Below are positions 43,802-50,035 of a stretch of DNA of 50,035 nucleotides, piece by piece (the stretch's first letter is position 1; every line of letters starts with the position of its first letter). The stretch is from Streptomyces globisporus (GTDB lineage: Bacteria; Actinomycetota; Actinomycetes; Streptomycetales; Streptomycetaceae). The translations under genes were made by a program, and so were the position numbers. The DNA is taken from NCBI RefSeq assembly GCF_003501885.1, contig NZ_QWFA01000052.1, positions 1-50,035 of the forward strand, given 5' to 3'. The notes below the pieces were generated by a model. That model saw only the letters and a program-made list of their open reading frames with translations, was not told where the DNA came from and made no database searches.

Positions 43802-45306
43802 GACCGCCCTCTATTCGGGTCGTTCAGGTCGGCCCGGGAGACGGCGGCCACCGTCTGCGGGTCGAGGTCGAAGAGTTCTCGCAGCGCGTCCGCGTACCCG
43901 GCGCCGCCGGGCTCGCTGGCGAGCTGCTTGACCCGCACGGTGGGCGCGTGCAGGAGCTTGTCGACGACGCGGCGCACGGTCTGGGTGATCTCGGCGCGCT
44001 GCTTCTCGTCCAGGTCGGGGAGGCGGCCGTCCAGCCGGGCGATCTCGCCGGCGACCACGTCGGCGGCCATCGTGCGCAGGGCGACCACGGTCGGAGCGAC
44101 GTGCGCGGCGCGCTGAGCGGCGCCGAAGGCGGCCACCTCGTCGGAGACGATCGTGCGGACCCGGTCCACGTCGGCGGCCATCGGGGCGTCGGCGGACGCC
44201 TCGGCGAGCGACTCGATGTCGACGAGGCGCACCCCGTCGATGCGATGGGCGGCGCCGTCGATGTCACGCGGCATGGCGAGGTCGAGCAGGGCGAGCCGGA
44301 CCGGACCGGTGGACTGCGCGGGCACGGTGACCCGGCGCGGCGTCGCCGGACCCGCGTGCGCGGCGGAGGCGGCGGAACCGTTCTCCACCCAGGCGGCGTG
44401 CTGGTCGACGTCGTCCGGGGCGGGGGCGTGGGCGGTGACCGCCGGCGCCTCGGGCGCGGCGTCCAGGGTCACGCCCAAGGCGTCGGCGAGGGCGTCGGCC
44501 GTGAGCACGAGGCCGGTGGAACCGGTGCAGGAGACGACGATGTCGGCACGTGTCAGTTCGTCGCCCACCGCGGACATCTCGACGGCGCGGGCGCGCACGG
44601 CGGTGTCGTCGCCCTGCTGGAGGATCTCCACCAGGCGGTCCGCGCGGGCGCGGGTCCGGTTGGCGACGACGATCTCGGCGACTCCGGTCCGGGCGAGGGT
44701 CGCGGCGGCCAGCGAGGACATCGAGCCGGCGCCGATGACCAGGGCGCGCTTGCCCCCGGCCCACAGGGCGGGGTCGGCCCCGGCGGCGAGCTGCTGGAGC
44801 CCGAAGGTGACGAGCGACTGCCCGGCCCGGTCGATCCCGGTCTCGCTGTGGGCGCGCTTGCCGACCCGCAGGGCCTGCTGGAAGAGGTCGTTCAGCAGCC
44901 GTCCCGCGGTGTGCAGCTCCTGGCCGCGCGCGAGCGCGTCCTTGATCTGGCCGAGGATCTGGCCCTCGCCGACGACCATCGAGTCGAGCCCGCAGGCCAC
45001 CGAGAACAGGTGGTGGACGGCCCGGTCCTCGTAGTGCACATAGAGATACGGAGTGAGCTCCTCGAGACCGACGCCGCTGTGCTGGGCGAGCAGCGTGGAG
45101 AGCTCGGCGACGCCCGCGTGGAACTTGTCCACGTCCGCGTACAGCTCGATGCGGTTGCAGGTGGCCAGCACGGCGGCCTCGGTCGCGGGTTCCGCGGCGA
45201 GGGTGTCCTGGAGCAGCTTGGCCTGGGTGTCGGCAGCGAGGGACGCCCGCTCCAGTACGGAGACGGGGGCGCTGCGGTGGCTCAGTCCGACGACGAGGAG
45301 GCTCAT
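43798..45306 (-). CDS. hemA: Glutamyl-tRNA reductase
   Basis: HemA reduces glutamyl-tRNA to glutamate-1-semialdehyde, the substrate of HemL. The 502-residue protein has VVGLSHRSAPVSVLER at the start, the nucleophile Cys50 in LATCNRIELY, GLDSMVVGEGQILGQIKDAL, the NADP-binding VIGAGSMSSLAAATLA, and a C-terminal dimerisation helix. The NADP domain carries a Pro/Ala/His-rich insertion of about 60 residues (from AVTAHAPAPDDVDQHAAW to the LALLDLAMPRDID core), which makes it longer than the usual 420-450 residues. It overlaps rex and hemC by 4 nt each. Confidence 0.96.
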   Translation of the reverse strand: MSLLVVGLSHRSAPVSVLERASLAADTQAKLLQDTLAAEPATEAAVLATCNRIELYADVDKFHAGVAELSTLLAQHSGVGLEELTPYLYVHYEDRAVHHLFSVACGLDSMVVGEGQILGQIKDALARGQELHTAGRLLNDLFQQALRVGKRAHSETGIDRAGQSLVTFGLQQLAAGADPALWAGGKRALVIGAGSMSSLAAATLARTGVAEIVVANRTRARADRLVEILQQGDDTAVRARAVEMSAVGDELTRADIVVSCTGSTGLVLTADALADALGVTLDAAPEAPAVTAHAPAPDDVDQHAAWVENGSAASAAHAGPATPRRVTVPAQSTGPVRLALLDLAMPRDIDGAAHRIDGVRLVDIESLAEASADAPMAADVDRVRTIVSDEVAAFGAAQRAAHVAPTVVALRTMAADVVAGEIARLDGRLPDLDEKQRAEITQTVRRVVDKLLHAPTVRVKQLASEPGGAGYADALRELFDLDPQTVAAVSRADLNDPNRGRS

Positions 45307-46064
45307 GCGGGCATCACGGCGGGCATGTCCCCGTCGGGTCCTTTTCGGCCGGCGGGCGTGGCGCGCATCGGGGGCGCGCCCTCGTCCTCGGCGGTGGCGT
45401 CCTCGCCTGCCTTGCGCTGCTCGTGGAACGCGAGGATCTGGAGCTCGATGGAGAGGTCGACCTTGCGTACGTCGACGCCCTCGGGCACCGACAGGACGGT
45501 CGGCGCGAAGTTCAGGATGGAGGTCACACCGGCGGCGACGAGCCGGTCGCAGACCTGCTGAGCCGCACCGGGCGGGGTGGTGATCACACCGATGGACACG
45601 CCGTTCTCGCTGATGATCCGGTCGAGGTCGTCCGTGTGCTGAACGGCGATCCCGGCCACCGGCGTACCGGCCATGGCGGGATCGGCGTCGATCAGCGCCG
45701 CGACGCGGAAGCCGCGGGAGGCGAAACCGCCGTAGTTGGCGAGGGCCGCGCCGAGGTTACCGATACCGACGATCGCGACCGGCCAGTCCTGGGTGAGCCC
45801 GAGCTCACGGGAGATCTGGTAGACGAGATACTCGACGTCGTATCCGACACCCCGGGTGCCGTAGGAGCCCAGGTAGCTGAAGTCCTTGCGCAGCTTCGCC
45901 GAGTTGACGCCGGCCGCCGTGGCCAGCTCCTCGGAGGAGACCGTGGGGACCGATCGCTCGGAGAGCGCGGTGAGGGCGCGCAGATACAACGGAAGTCGGG
46001 CGACGGTGGCCTCGGGAATTCCTCGGCTACGGGTCGCCGGTCGGTGTGTTCGGCCAGTTGCCAC
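45303..46064 (-). CDS. rex: Redox-sensing transcriptional repressor Rex
   Basis: Rex represses respiratory and redox genes when NADH is low and leaves DNA when the NADH/NAD+ ratio rises. The 253-residue product has a winged-helix N-terminus (ATVARLPLYLRALTALSERS, then SSEELATAAGVNSAKLRKDF and SYLGSYGTRGVGYDV) and a Rossmann domain with VAIVGIGNLGAALANYGGF, ending in the domain-swapped helix IELQILAFHEQRKAGED. GTG 46064 has GGAGC upstream. A Rex operator overlaps the promoter, so autoregulation of the whole rex-hem operon is expected. It overlaps hemA by 4 nt. Confidence 0.97.
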   Translation of the reverse strand: MATGRTHRPATRSRGIPEATVARLPLYLRALTALSERSVPTVSSEELATAAGVNSAKLRKDFSYLGSYGTRGVGYDVEYLVYQISRELGLTQDWPVAIVGIGNLGAALANYGGFASRGFRVAALIDADPAMAGTPVAGIAVQHTDDLDRIISENGVSIGVITTPPGAAQQVCDRLVAAGVTSILNFAPTVLSVPEGVDVRKVDLSIELQILAFHEQRKAGEDATAEDEGAPPMRATPAGRKGPDGDMPAVMPA

Positions 46065-46129
46065 GGTGCTCCTGCGGGATGAGCGGGGCTGCAGGCGGCC
46101 GTATGTCCCAAGACCGCCCCGTCGAATGC

Positions 46130-46158
46130 AGGCTATGTCTTTGTGAACGCGTGCACAA
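46130..46158 (-). promoter_or_regulatory. rex-hemA operon promoter
   Basis: On the minus strand TTGTGC (46158-46153), a 17-nt spacer and TAGCCT (46135-46130) make a good housekeeping promoter. The expected transcript start near 46122 leaves a leader of about 58 nt before GTG 46064. Confidence 0.7.
46141..46158. promoter_or_regulatory. Rex operator (ROP)
   Basis: TTGTGAACGCGTGCACAA is an 18-bp palindrome with a single mismatched pair, matching the Streptomyces Rex consensus TGTGAACGCNTTCACA on either strand. It covers the -35 box and most of the spacer of the rex promoter. A weaker inverted element, ACAAAGATTGTG, adjoins it at 46155-46166. Confidence 0.92.
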
Positions 46159-46321
46159 AGATTGTGTCCGTTTTGTCCGGTCAAAGTGACCGGGGTCACG
46201 CGCATTTCCCGCGCGATCCCGGAACCAGGGACCGCAACGGCCCGTTGCAGCCTCGAAGGGGGCAAAGCGGAACACACTCCTCACAACTACGCCCCCGAGG
46301 CTACTCAAAACGCCCGCAATG

Positions 46322-46612
46322 TTAACCGGGTTTCGCGTCCGCACCCAGCGCCTTGCGCAGCCTCGCCGGGTCCACGCGCCAGAACGTGTGCTGCTCGTCA
46401 TCGATCAGCACCACCGGAATCTGCTCCCAGTACTCCTTGTACAGCTCCTCGTCCTCGGTGATGTCCTTCTCCACCCACGACGCACCGGTCTCCGCGCAGA
46501 CCGCGCTCACCACCGCCCGCGCGTCCTCGCACAGATGGCAGCCCGGCTTCCCGACCAGCGTGACCAAACGCTCGGCGGGCTTCTTCTTCATACGTCGCAG
46601 CAGAGGACTCAT
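46322..46612 (-). CDS. Glutaredoxin-like protein
   Basis: The 96-residue thioredoxin-fold protein carries the active site GKPGCHLCEDAR (Cys25 and Cys28) and the cis-Pro segment EQIPVVLIDDEQHTFWRVDP, matching the DUF836/glutaredoxin-like family. It may be a small mycothiol- or thioredoxin-dependent disulfide reductase. ATG 46612 follows GGAGG very closely; the Met at residue 8 (MKKKPAERL) is another possible start. It ends with a TAA stop, rare here, and lies upstream of rex in the same orientation but 257 nt away. Confidence 0.85.
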   Translation of the reverse strand: MSPLLRRMKKKPAERLVTLVGKPGCHLCEDARAVVSAVCAETGASWVEKDITEDEELYKEYWEQIPVVLIDDEQHTFWRVDPARLRKALGADAKPG

Positions 46613-46769
46613 GCCTCCATTCTGCGCCCGCCACGCCCCGGTTCCGGGCCCGCGCACCCCGGCCGCGGACCGTCCGGAATCGACCGATTCACCATTCCGC
46701 CCCGAAGCGTTCACGCCACCGCATCACGGCAGGTCGGGCAGGTACGGACGGACTGGCTATGCTCACCGC

Positions 46770-47717
46770 ATGGCCGCTCTTGGATGGCTCACCCCCCGTA
46801 GGCGCTCCGCGACTGCGCGCAGTGTCCTGGCAGGCGAGGCCGCCGCCGAGGCCGCGCGCAAGACCTCGGCCGCCGACGACGACGCCGCCCTCCTGACCGG
46901 GACCTCCGACGAGGCGCCCGAGGAGCCCGCGTTCCCGGTCGCCGGGGACGTCCGCGCCGCCGCCTTCTTCGACCTCGACAACACCGTGATGCAGGGCGCC
47001 GCGATCTTCCACTTCGGCCGCGGCCTGTACAAACGCAAGTTCTTCGAGCGCCGCGAACTCACCCGGTTCGCCTGGCAACAGGCGTGGTTCCGGCTGGCCG
47101 GCGTCGAGGACCCCGAACACATGCAGGACGCCCGCGACAGCGCCCTGTCCATCGTCAAGGGCCACCGCGTCTCCGAGCTGATGTCCATCGGCGAGGAGAT
47201 CTACGACGAGTACATGGCCGACCGCATCTGGCCCGGCACCCGCGCCCTGGCCCAGGCCCACCTGGACGCCGGGCAGAAGGTCTGGCTGGTCACCGCCGCG
47301 CCCGTGGAGACCGCCACCATCATCGCCCGCCGCCTCGGCCTGACCGGAGCGCTCGGCACCGTCGCCGAATCGGTCGACGGCGTCTACACCGGCCGCCTGG
47401 TCGGCGAACCGCTCCACGGCCCCGCCAAGGCCGAGGCCGTCCGCGCCCTGGCCGCCGCCGAGGACCTCGACCTGGACCGCTGCGCCGCCTACAGCGACTC
47501 GCACAACGACATCCCGATGCTCTCGCTGGTCGGCCACCCCTACGCGATCAACCCGGACACCAAGCTCCGCAAGTACGCCCGGGCCCGCGACTGGCGGCTG
47601 CGCGACTACCGCACCGGCCGCAAGGCGGCCAAGGTCGGCATCCCGGCCGCCGCCGGGGTCGGCGCGCTCGCGGGCGGCACGGCCGCAGCGGTCGCCCTGC
47701 ACCGCCGCCGCCGCTGA
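46770..47717 (+). CDS. HAD-IB family phosphatase (SerB-like)
   Basis: The 315-residue protein has a variable Ala/Asp-rich N-terminus (residues 1-60), the HAD motif I AAFFDLDNTVMQGAAIF (Asp68 and Asp70), motif II in VWLVTAAPVETATIIA, a Lys in HGPAKAEAVRALA, and motif III/IV in YSDSHNDIPMLSLVG. A hydrophobic C-terminal segment (IPAAAGVGALAGGTAAAVAL) may be a membrane anchor, ending in Arg. It belongs to the subclass IB hydrolases related to phosphoserine phosphatase, and the substrate is unknown. It is divergent from the glutaredoxin-like gene. Confidence 0.9.
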   Translation: MAALGWLTPRRRSATARSVLAGEAAAEAARKTSAADDDAALLTGTSDEAPEEPAFPVAGDVRAAAFFDLDNTVMQGAAIFHFGRGLYKRKFFERRELTRFAWQQAWFRLAGVEDPEHMQDARDSALSIVKGHRVSELMSIGEEIYDEYMADRIWPGTRALAQAHLDAGQKVWLVTAAPVETATIIARRLGLTGALGTVAESVDGVYTGRLVGEPLHGPAKAEAVRALAAAEDLDLDRCAAYSDSHNDIPMLSLVGHPYAINPDTKLRKYARARDWRLRDYRTGRKAAKVGIPAAAGVGALAGGTAAAVALHRRRR

Positions 47718-47917
47718 CCCACTCCCTTCATCCCGTCGCGCCCCGTGCCGCCCGCCCCGTCCGGTCACGGGGTGCAGCCACGCCCGAAGCCGCACGGCCG
47801 ATCGAAAGCCGTTTCGCCGCAACCGCCGACGCCCCCTCCGGCCAGCCGGATCACCGACGCACGGCCACAACACGTCGCCCCCATAGGCAGATCACGAAGT
47901 AATCCGATCAATAAACG

Positions 47918-47932
47918 GTCACCATGTGCTAC
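47918..47932. promoter_or_regulatory. Candidate BldD site 1 upstream of bldN
   Basis: GTCACCATGTGCTAC fits the BldD consensus nTnACnCWGnGTnAn at seven of nine constrained positions. BldD is known to repress bldN in Streptomyces; this exact site is a motif-based proposal. Confidence 0.45.
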
Positions 47933-47939
47933 TTGATGC

Positions 47940-47954
47940 GTCACTTAGCGATAA
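47940..47954. promoter_or_regulatory. Candidate BldD site 2 upstream of bldN
   Basis: GTCACTTAGCGATAA also fits seven of nine constrained positions. It begins 22 bp after the first site starts, that is about two helical turns. Confidence 0.45.
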
Positions 47955-48108
47955 GAGAAGCGACGGAACCGGTGATTTAGACAACTGGGTGTAGCGCTGC
48001 CTGCACGAAGCGTTATTCTCCTCAGACGCATCACGGAGACCGTCACTCGCTACCACGGGTGACGATTTTCGAACTGCTCGTGATGGAAGCTCTGCCTCTG
48101 GGAGTCCC

Positions 48109-48888
48109 GTGTACCCACACGTCGGGGTTGACGCCTCGGGCCTGGCTACGCTGCGTGCATCGGTCATTGACCGCTTGCGCGGCTTCGTCCCCACCGCGTA
48201 CGCCGTCCCCGCATTTGCCACCCCTGCACCTGCCGGCCCTTGCTACGCCCTGGCCGAACGCAGTGCGGCGGTCGGAAGACGCAGCACCCGCGCCGCCTCG
48301 ACCACCACGTCGACCGTCCGCCGCCCCACGGCCGACAGCGACAGCGCACGCATGATGGATCTCGTCGAGCGCGCGCAGGCCGGCGAGGCGGACGCCTTCG
48401 GCCGCCTGTACGACCAGTACAGCGACACCGTGTACCGGTACATCTACTACCGCGTGGGCGGCAAGGCGACCGCGGAGGACCTCACCAGCGAGACCTTCCT
48501 CCGCGCGCTGCGCCGTATCTCCACGTTCACCTGGCAGGGCCGCGACTTCGGCGCCTGGCTGGTCACGATCGCTCGCAACCTGGTCGCCGACCACTTCAAA
48601 TCCAGTCGTTTCCGACTGGAAGTGACCACCGGCGAAATGCTCGACGCCAACGAGGTGGCGCGCAGCCCCGAGGACTCCGTCCTGGAGTCCCTCTCCAACG
48701 CCGCACTGCTCCAGGCCGTCCGGCGACTCAACCCCCAGCAGCAGGAGTGCGTCACCCTGCGGTTCCTCCAGGGCCTCTCGGTCGCCGAGACCGCCCGGGT
48801 GATGGGCAAGAACGAGGGCGCGATCAAGACCCTCCAGTACCGAGCCGTGCGGACGCTCGCCCGACTCCTGCCGGACGACGCCCGCTGA
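48109..48888 (+). CDS. bldN: ECF RNA polymerase sigma factor BldN (pro-protein)
   Basis: BldN is the sigma factor that turns on chaplin and rodlin genes for aerial growth. The 259-residue product has the BldN-type N-terminal extension of about 80 residues (MYPHVGVDASGLATLR to around SARMMDLVERA) that is cleaved to give active sigma. Region 2 follows (AFGRLYDQYSDTVYRYIYYR, ATAEDLTSETFLRALRRI, FGAWLVTIARNLVADHFKSS) and then region 4 (LNPQQQECVTLRFLQGLSV, ETARVMGKNEGAIKTLQYRA). It starts at GTG 48109. The cognate anti-sigma gene rsbN lies 243 nt downstream. Confidence 0.97.
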   Translation: MYPHVGVDASGLATLRASVIDRLRGFVPTAYAVPAFATPAPAGPCYALAERSAAVGRRSTRAASTTTSTVRRPTADSDSARMMDLVERAQAGEADAFGRLYDQYSDTVYRYIYYRVGGKATAEDLTSETFLRALRRISTFTWQGRDFGAWLVTIARNLVADHFKSSRFRLEVTTGEMLDANEVARSPEDSVLESLSNAALLQAVRRLNPQQQECVTLRFLQGLSVAETARVMGKNEGAIKTLQYRAVRTLARLLPDDAR

Positions 48889-48930
48889 CGCCCCCTGTCG
48901 CCCCTACCGACCCCCTGTCGATTGACCCCT

Positions 48931-48950
48931 GCGTGACCGTCCCGTCACGC
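48931..48950. other. Short inverted repeat between bldN and rsbN
   Basis: GCGTGAC (48931-48937) and GTCACGC (48944-48950) pair around CGTCCC. It lies just upstream of the rsbN promoter and could be a regulator site or a weak terminator for bldN; the sequence does not decide. Confidence 0.4.
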
Positions 48951-48972
48951 ACTGGTCCGATCATCTTTCGTG

Positions 48973-49000
48973 CGTAACCCAAGTGCCGCGCGCGTCGTTG
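48973..49000 (+). promoter_or_regulatory. Sigma-BldN-type promoter for rsbN
   Basis: CGTAAC (48973-48978) and CGTTG (48996-49000) with a 17-nt spacer resemble the published sigma-BldN consensus (CGTAAC, about 16 nt, CGTTGA). rsbN is a known sigma-BldN target in Streptomyces, so feedback control of the sigma factor by its own anti-sigma is expected. Confidence 0.7.
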
Positions 49001-49131
49001 TGCCGGTTGCAGGCCCCCTGTCGTCACCACCTGTCCGGCTCCGCTCACTCCATCGAGTGGAAACGCTCAAGGTGGGCAACCTTCCGGACCGCCAGGGGAG
49101 TCGACCGTCATGACGAGAGGAGGTGCCGCCA

Positions 49132-50035
49132 GTGATCGCAAACGTTTCGGCACACCGGCGGGCGAACGCCTTCGCCCAGGCCCTGGAGGAGCAGACCCCC
49201 CAGGGTGCGGCGGCCGCAGAGCCCGCTGAGCCGGCCGACCAGGCCGACCGCGGACCGCTGTTGGCCCTGGCGAACGGCCTCGGTGAGCTACCGAAGCCGC
49301 AGTTGGACCCCGAGGTCAAAGTGGTGCAGCGAGCCCAGCTCGTCGCCGCCATGGAGGCCATGTTCGCCGAGGGCGGCGCGTCCACGGGCCCTACGGTGCC
49401 CGTGCAACGGGGCAAGGGGGCCCACCGGGCCTCCCCACTGCGGAAACTGCGACCCCGCTCCCGCTGGGCGAAGGGGCTCACCGCCGGCGGGCTCACCGTC
49501 GGCGTCGCCGCGGGAGCCTTCGGCGGAGTGGCCGCCGCCAGCTCCGACGCCCTCCCCGGTGATTCGCTGTACGGGCTCAAGCGCGGGATGGAGGACATCA
49601 GCCTCGGCATGGCCAAGGGCGACGCCGACCGCGGCGAGGCCTATCTCGACCAGGCCTCCACCCGGCTCAGCGAGGCCCGCAGACTCATGGAGCGCGGCCG
49701 CTCCGGCACCCTGGACCACGAATCCCTCGGCGCCGTCAGACGCGCACTCAACGGCATGTCCCACGACGCCTCCGAGGGCCACCGCCTGCTCCGCTCCGCC
49801 TACCAGCGCGACGGAGCGATCGGCCCCATCCAGACCCTGGACACCTTCTCCCGCTCGCACCGCGACACCTGGAGCAGCCTCCGCGACCGGCTGCCCGTCC
49901 AGCTCACCGACGTCCGCGACGAGGTCACCTCCGTCTTCGACGCCATGGACGAGGAAGTCGCGCCGCTCCAGTCCCTCCTCCCCCGCCCCCCCCGGCGAGG
50001 ACAAGGACACCGGCCGCTCCGACACCACCACCGCC
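49132..50035 (+). CDS. rsbN: Anti-sigma factor RsbN (3' partial, apparent frameshift)
   Basis: RsbN is the membrane anti-sigma factor that holds BldN. The visible part has a cytoplasmic N-domain (HRRANAFAQALEEQTP), a membrane helix near residues 115-138 (GLTAGGLTVGVAAGAFGG), and an external DUF5667-type domain (DSLYGLKRGMEDISLGMAKG, QASTRLSEARRLMERGRS, FSRSHRDTWSSLRDRL). GTG 49132 has AGAGGAGG upstream. The gene runs off the window. At a run of eight C (49986-49993) the frame switches from the expected GEDKDTGRSDTTTA to an Arg-rich readout, so either a base was gained or the read is wrong. Confidence 0.88.
   Translation, partial: MIANVSAHRRANAFAQALEEQTPQGAAAAEPAEPADQADRGPLLALANGLGELPKPQLDPEVKVVQRAQLVAAMEAMFAEGGASTGPTVPVQRGKGAHRASPLRKLRPRSRWAKGLTAGGLTVGVAAGAFGGVAAASSDALPGDSLYGLKRGMEDISLGMAKGDADRGEAYLDQASTRLSEARRLMERGRSGTLDHESLGAVRRALNGMSHDASEGHRLLRSAYQRDGAIGPIQTLDTFSRSHRDTWSSLRDRLPVQLTDVRDEVTSVFDAMDEEVAPLQSLLPRPPRRGQGHRPLRHHHR

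Larger units (their letters stand above)
47718..48108. other. Long intergenic region upstream of bldN
   Basis: No gene is supported. The part from 47895 to 48030 is markedly AT-richer than the surroundings and likely holds the bldN promoters and regulator sites. Two BldD-box candidates lie at 47918-47932 and 47940-47954. GTCACTCGCTACCACGGGTG at 48042-48061 forms part of a further inverted repeat. Confidence 0.5.

Noticed and set aside
46613..46720. Sigma-R (thiol stress) promoter before the glutaredoxin-like gene
   Set aside because: A GGAAT-like -35 is present but no GTT at the needed spacing was found.
48041..48062. GTCACTCGCTACCACGGGTG region as a third BldD site
   Set aside because: The half-sites are 12 nt apart, not 5, and the inner bases fit the BldD consensus poorly. 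It may be another protein's site.

Overview
The window is about 50 kb of very GC-rich chromosomal DNA from a Streptomyces or a close relative. This rests on the base composition, the many GTG starts and strong third-position GC bias, and on recognisable Streptomyces genes: the sporulation ECF sigma factor bldN followed by rsbN, the redox repressor rex heading a hemA-hemC-hemD operon, a TipAS-domain MerR regulator and paired DUF3558 lipoproteins. I saw no rRNA, tRNA, CRISPR array, transposase or prophage. Most of it looks like core chromosome with patches of gene decay.

Layout. (1) 155-4870: a PLDc_N membrane protein, then on the minus strand a System II cytochrome c maturation operon (TlpA/ResA-like thioredoxin, ccdA, resB, ccsB). 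(2) 4938-9015: a deacetylase-like lipoprotein, the 3' relic of a siderophore-esterase-like gene directly behind a good iron box, then hemL with an overlapping histidine phosphatase gene. (3) 9459-14188: small hypotheticals, a TIGR03086 protein divergent from an AraC regulator, a Mut7-C protein, an AAA ATPase and an SDR. (4) 14195-20097: a GntR-UTRA regulator and a minus-strand ABC importer that resembles 2-aminoethylphosphonate systems. Three genes of this locus look damaged: the last operon gene survives only as a signal peptide, the first permease has lost an in-frame start beside a 97-nt hairpin, and the HAD hydrolase lacks its motif III/IV block. (5) 20317-28965: rtcB, two DUF3558 lipoproteins, a DUF2637 protein, class I lysS divergent from argS. 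(6) 29044-35043: a monooxygenase-like protein, a possible GvpU-like protein, a two-HKD phospholipase D/cardiolipin synthase, MerR-TipAS overlapping a VOC protein, a membrane-spanning HTH protein and a DUF4232 lipoprotein. (7) 35072-40022: a DHFR-like protein, NIPSNAP, DUF4253, a large unrecognised helical protein, a small membrane protein and a HEAT-like protein. (8) 40035-46064: hemB, then the tightly overlapped operon rex-hemA-hemC-hemD. (9) 46322-50035: a glutaredoxin-like protein, a HAD-IB phosphatase, bldN and rsbN. The last gene runs off the window and has an apparent frameshift in a run of eight C.

How the genes work together. hemL, hemA, hemB, hemC and hemD cover most of the route from glutamyl-tRNA to uroporphyrinogen III, and Rex ties the operon to the NADH/NAD+ ratio through an operator overlapping its own promoter. 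The cytochrome c maturation genes use the haem product. bldN and rsbN form a sigma/anti-sigma pair with a sigma-BldN-like promoter before rsbN and candidate BldD sites before bldN.

No clearly new defence or biosynthetic system is visible. The most informative signals are the relics and broken genes, the giant inverted repeat, and the uncharacterised 36.2-40.0 kb cluster.
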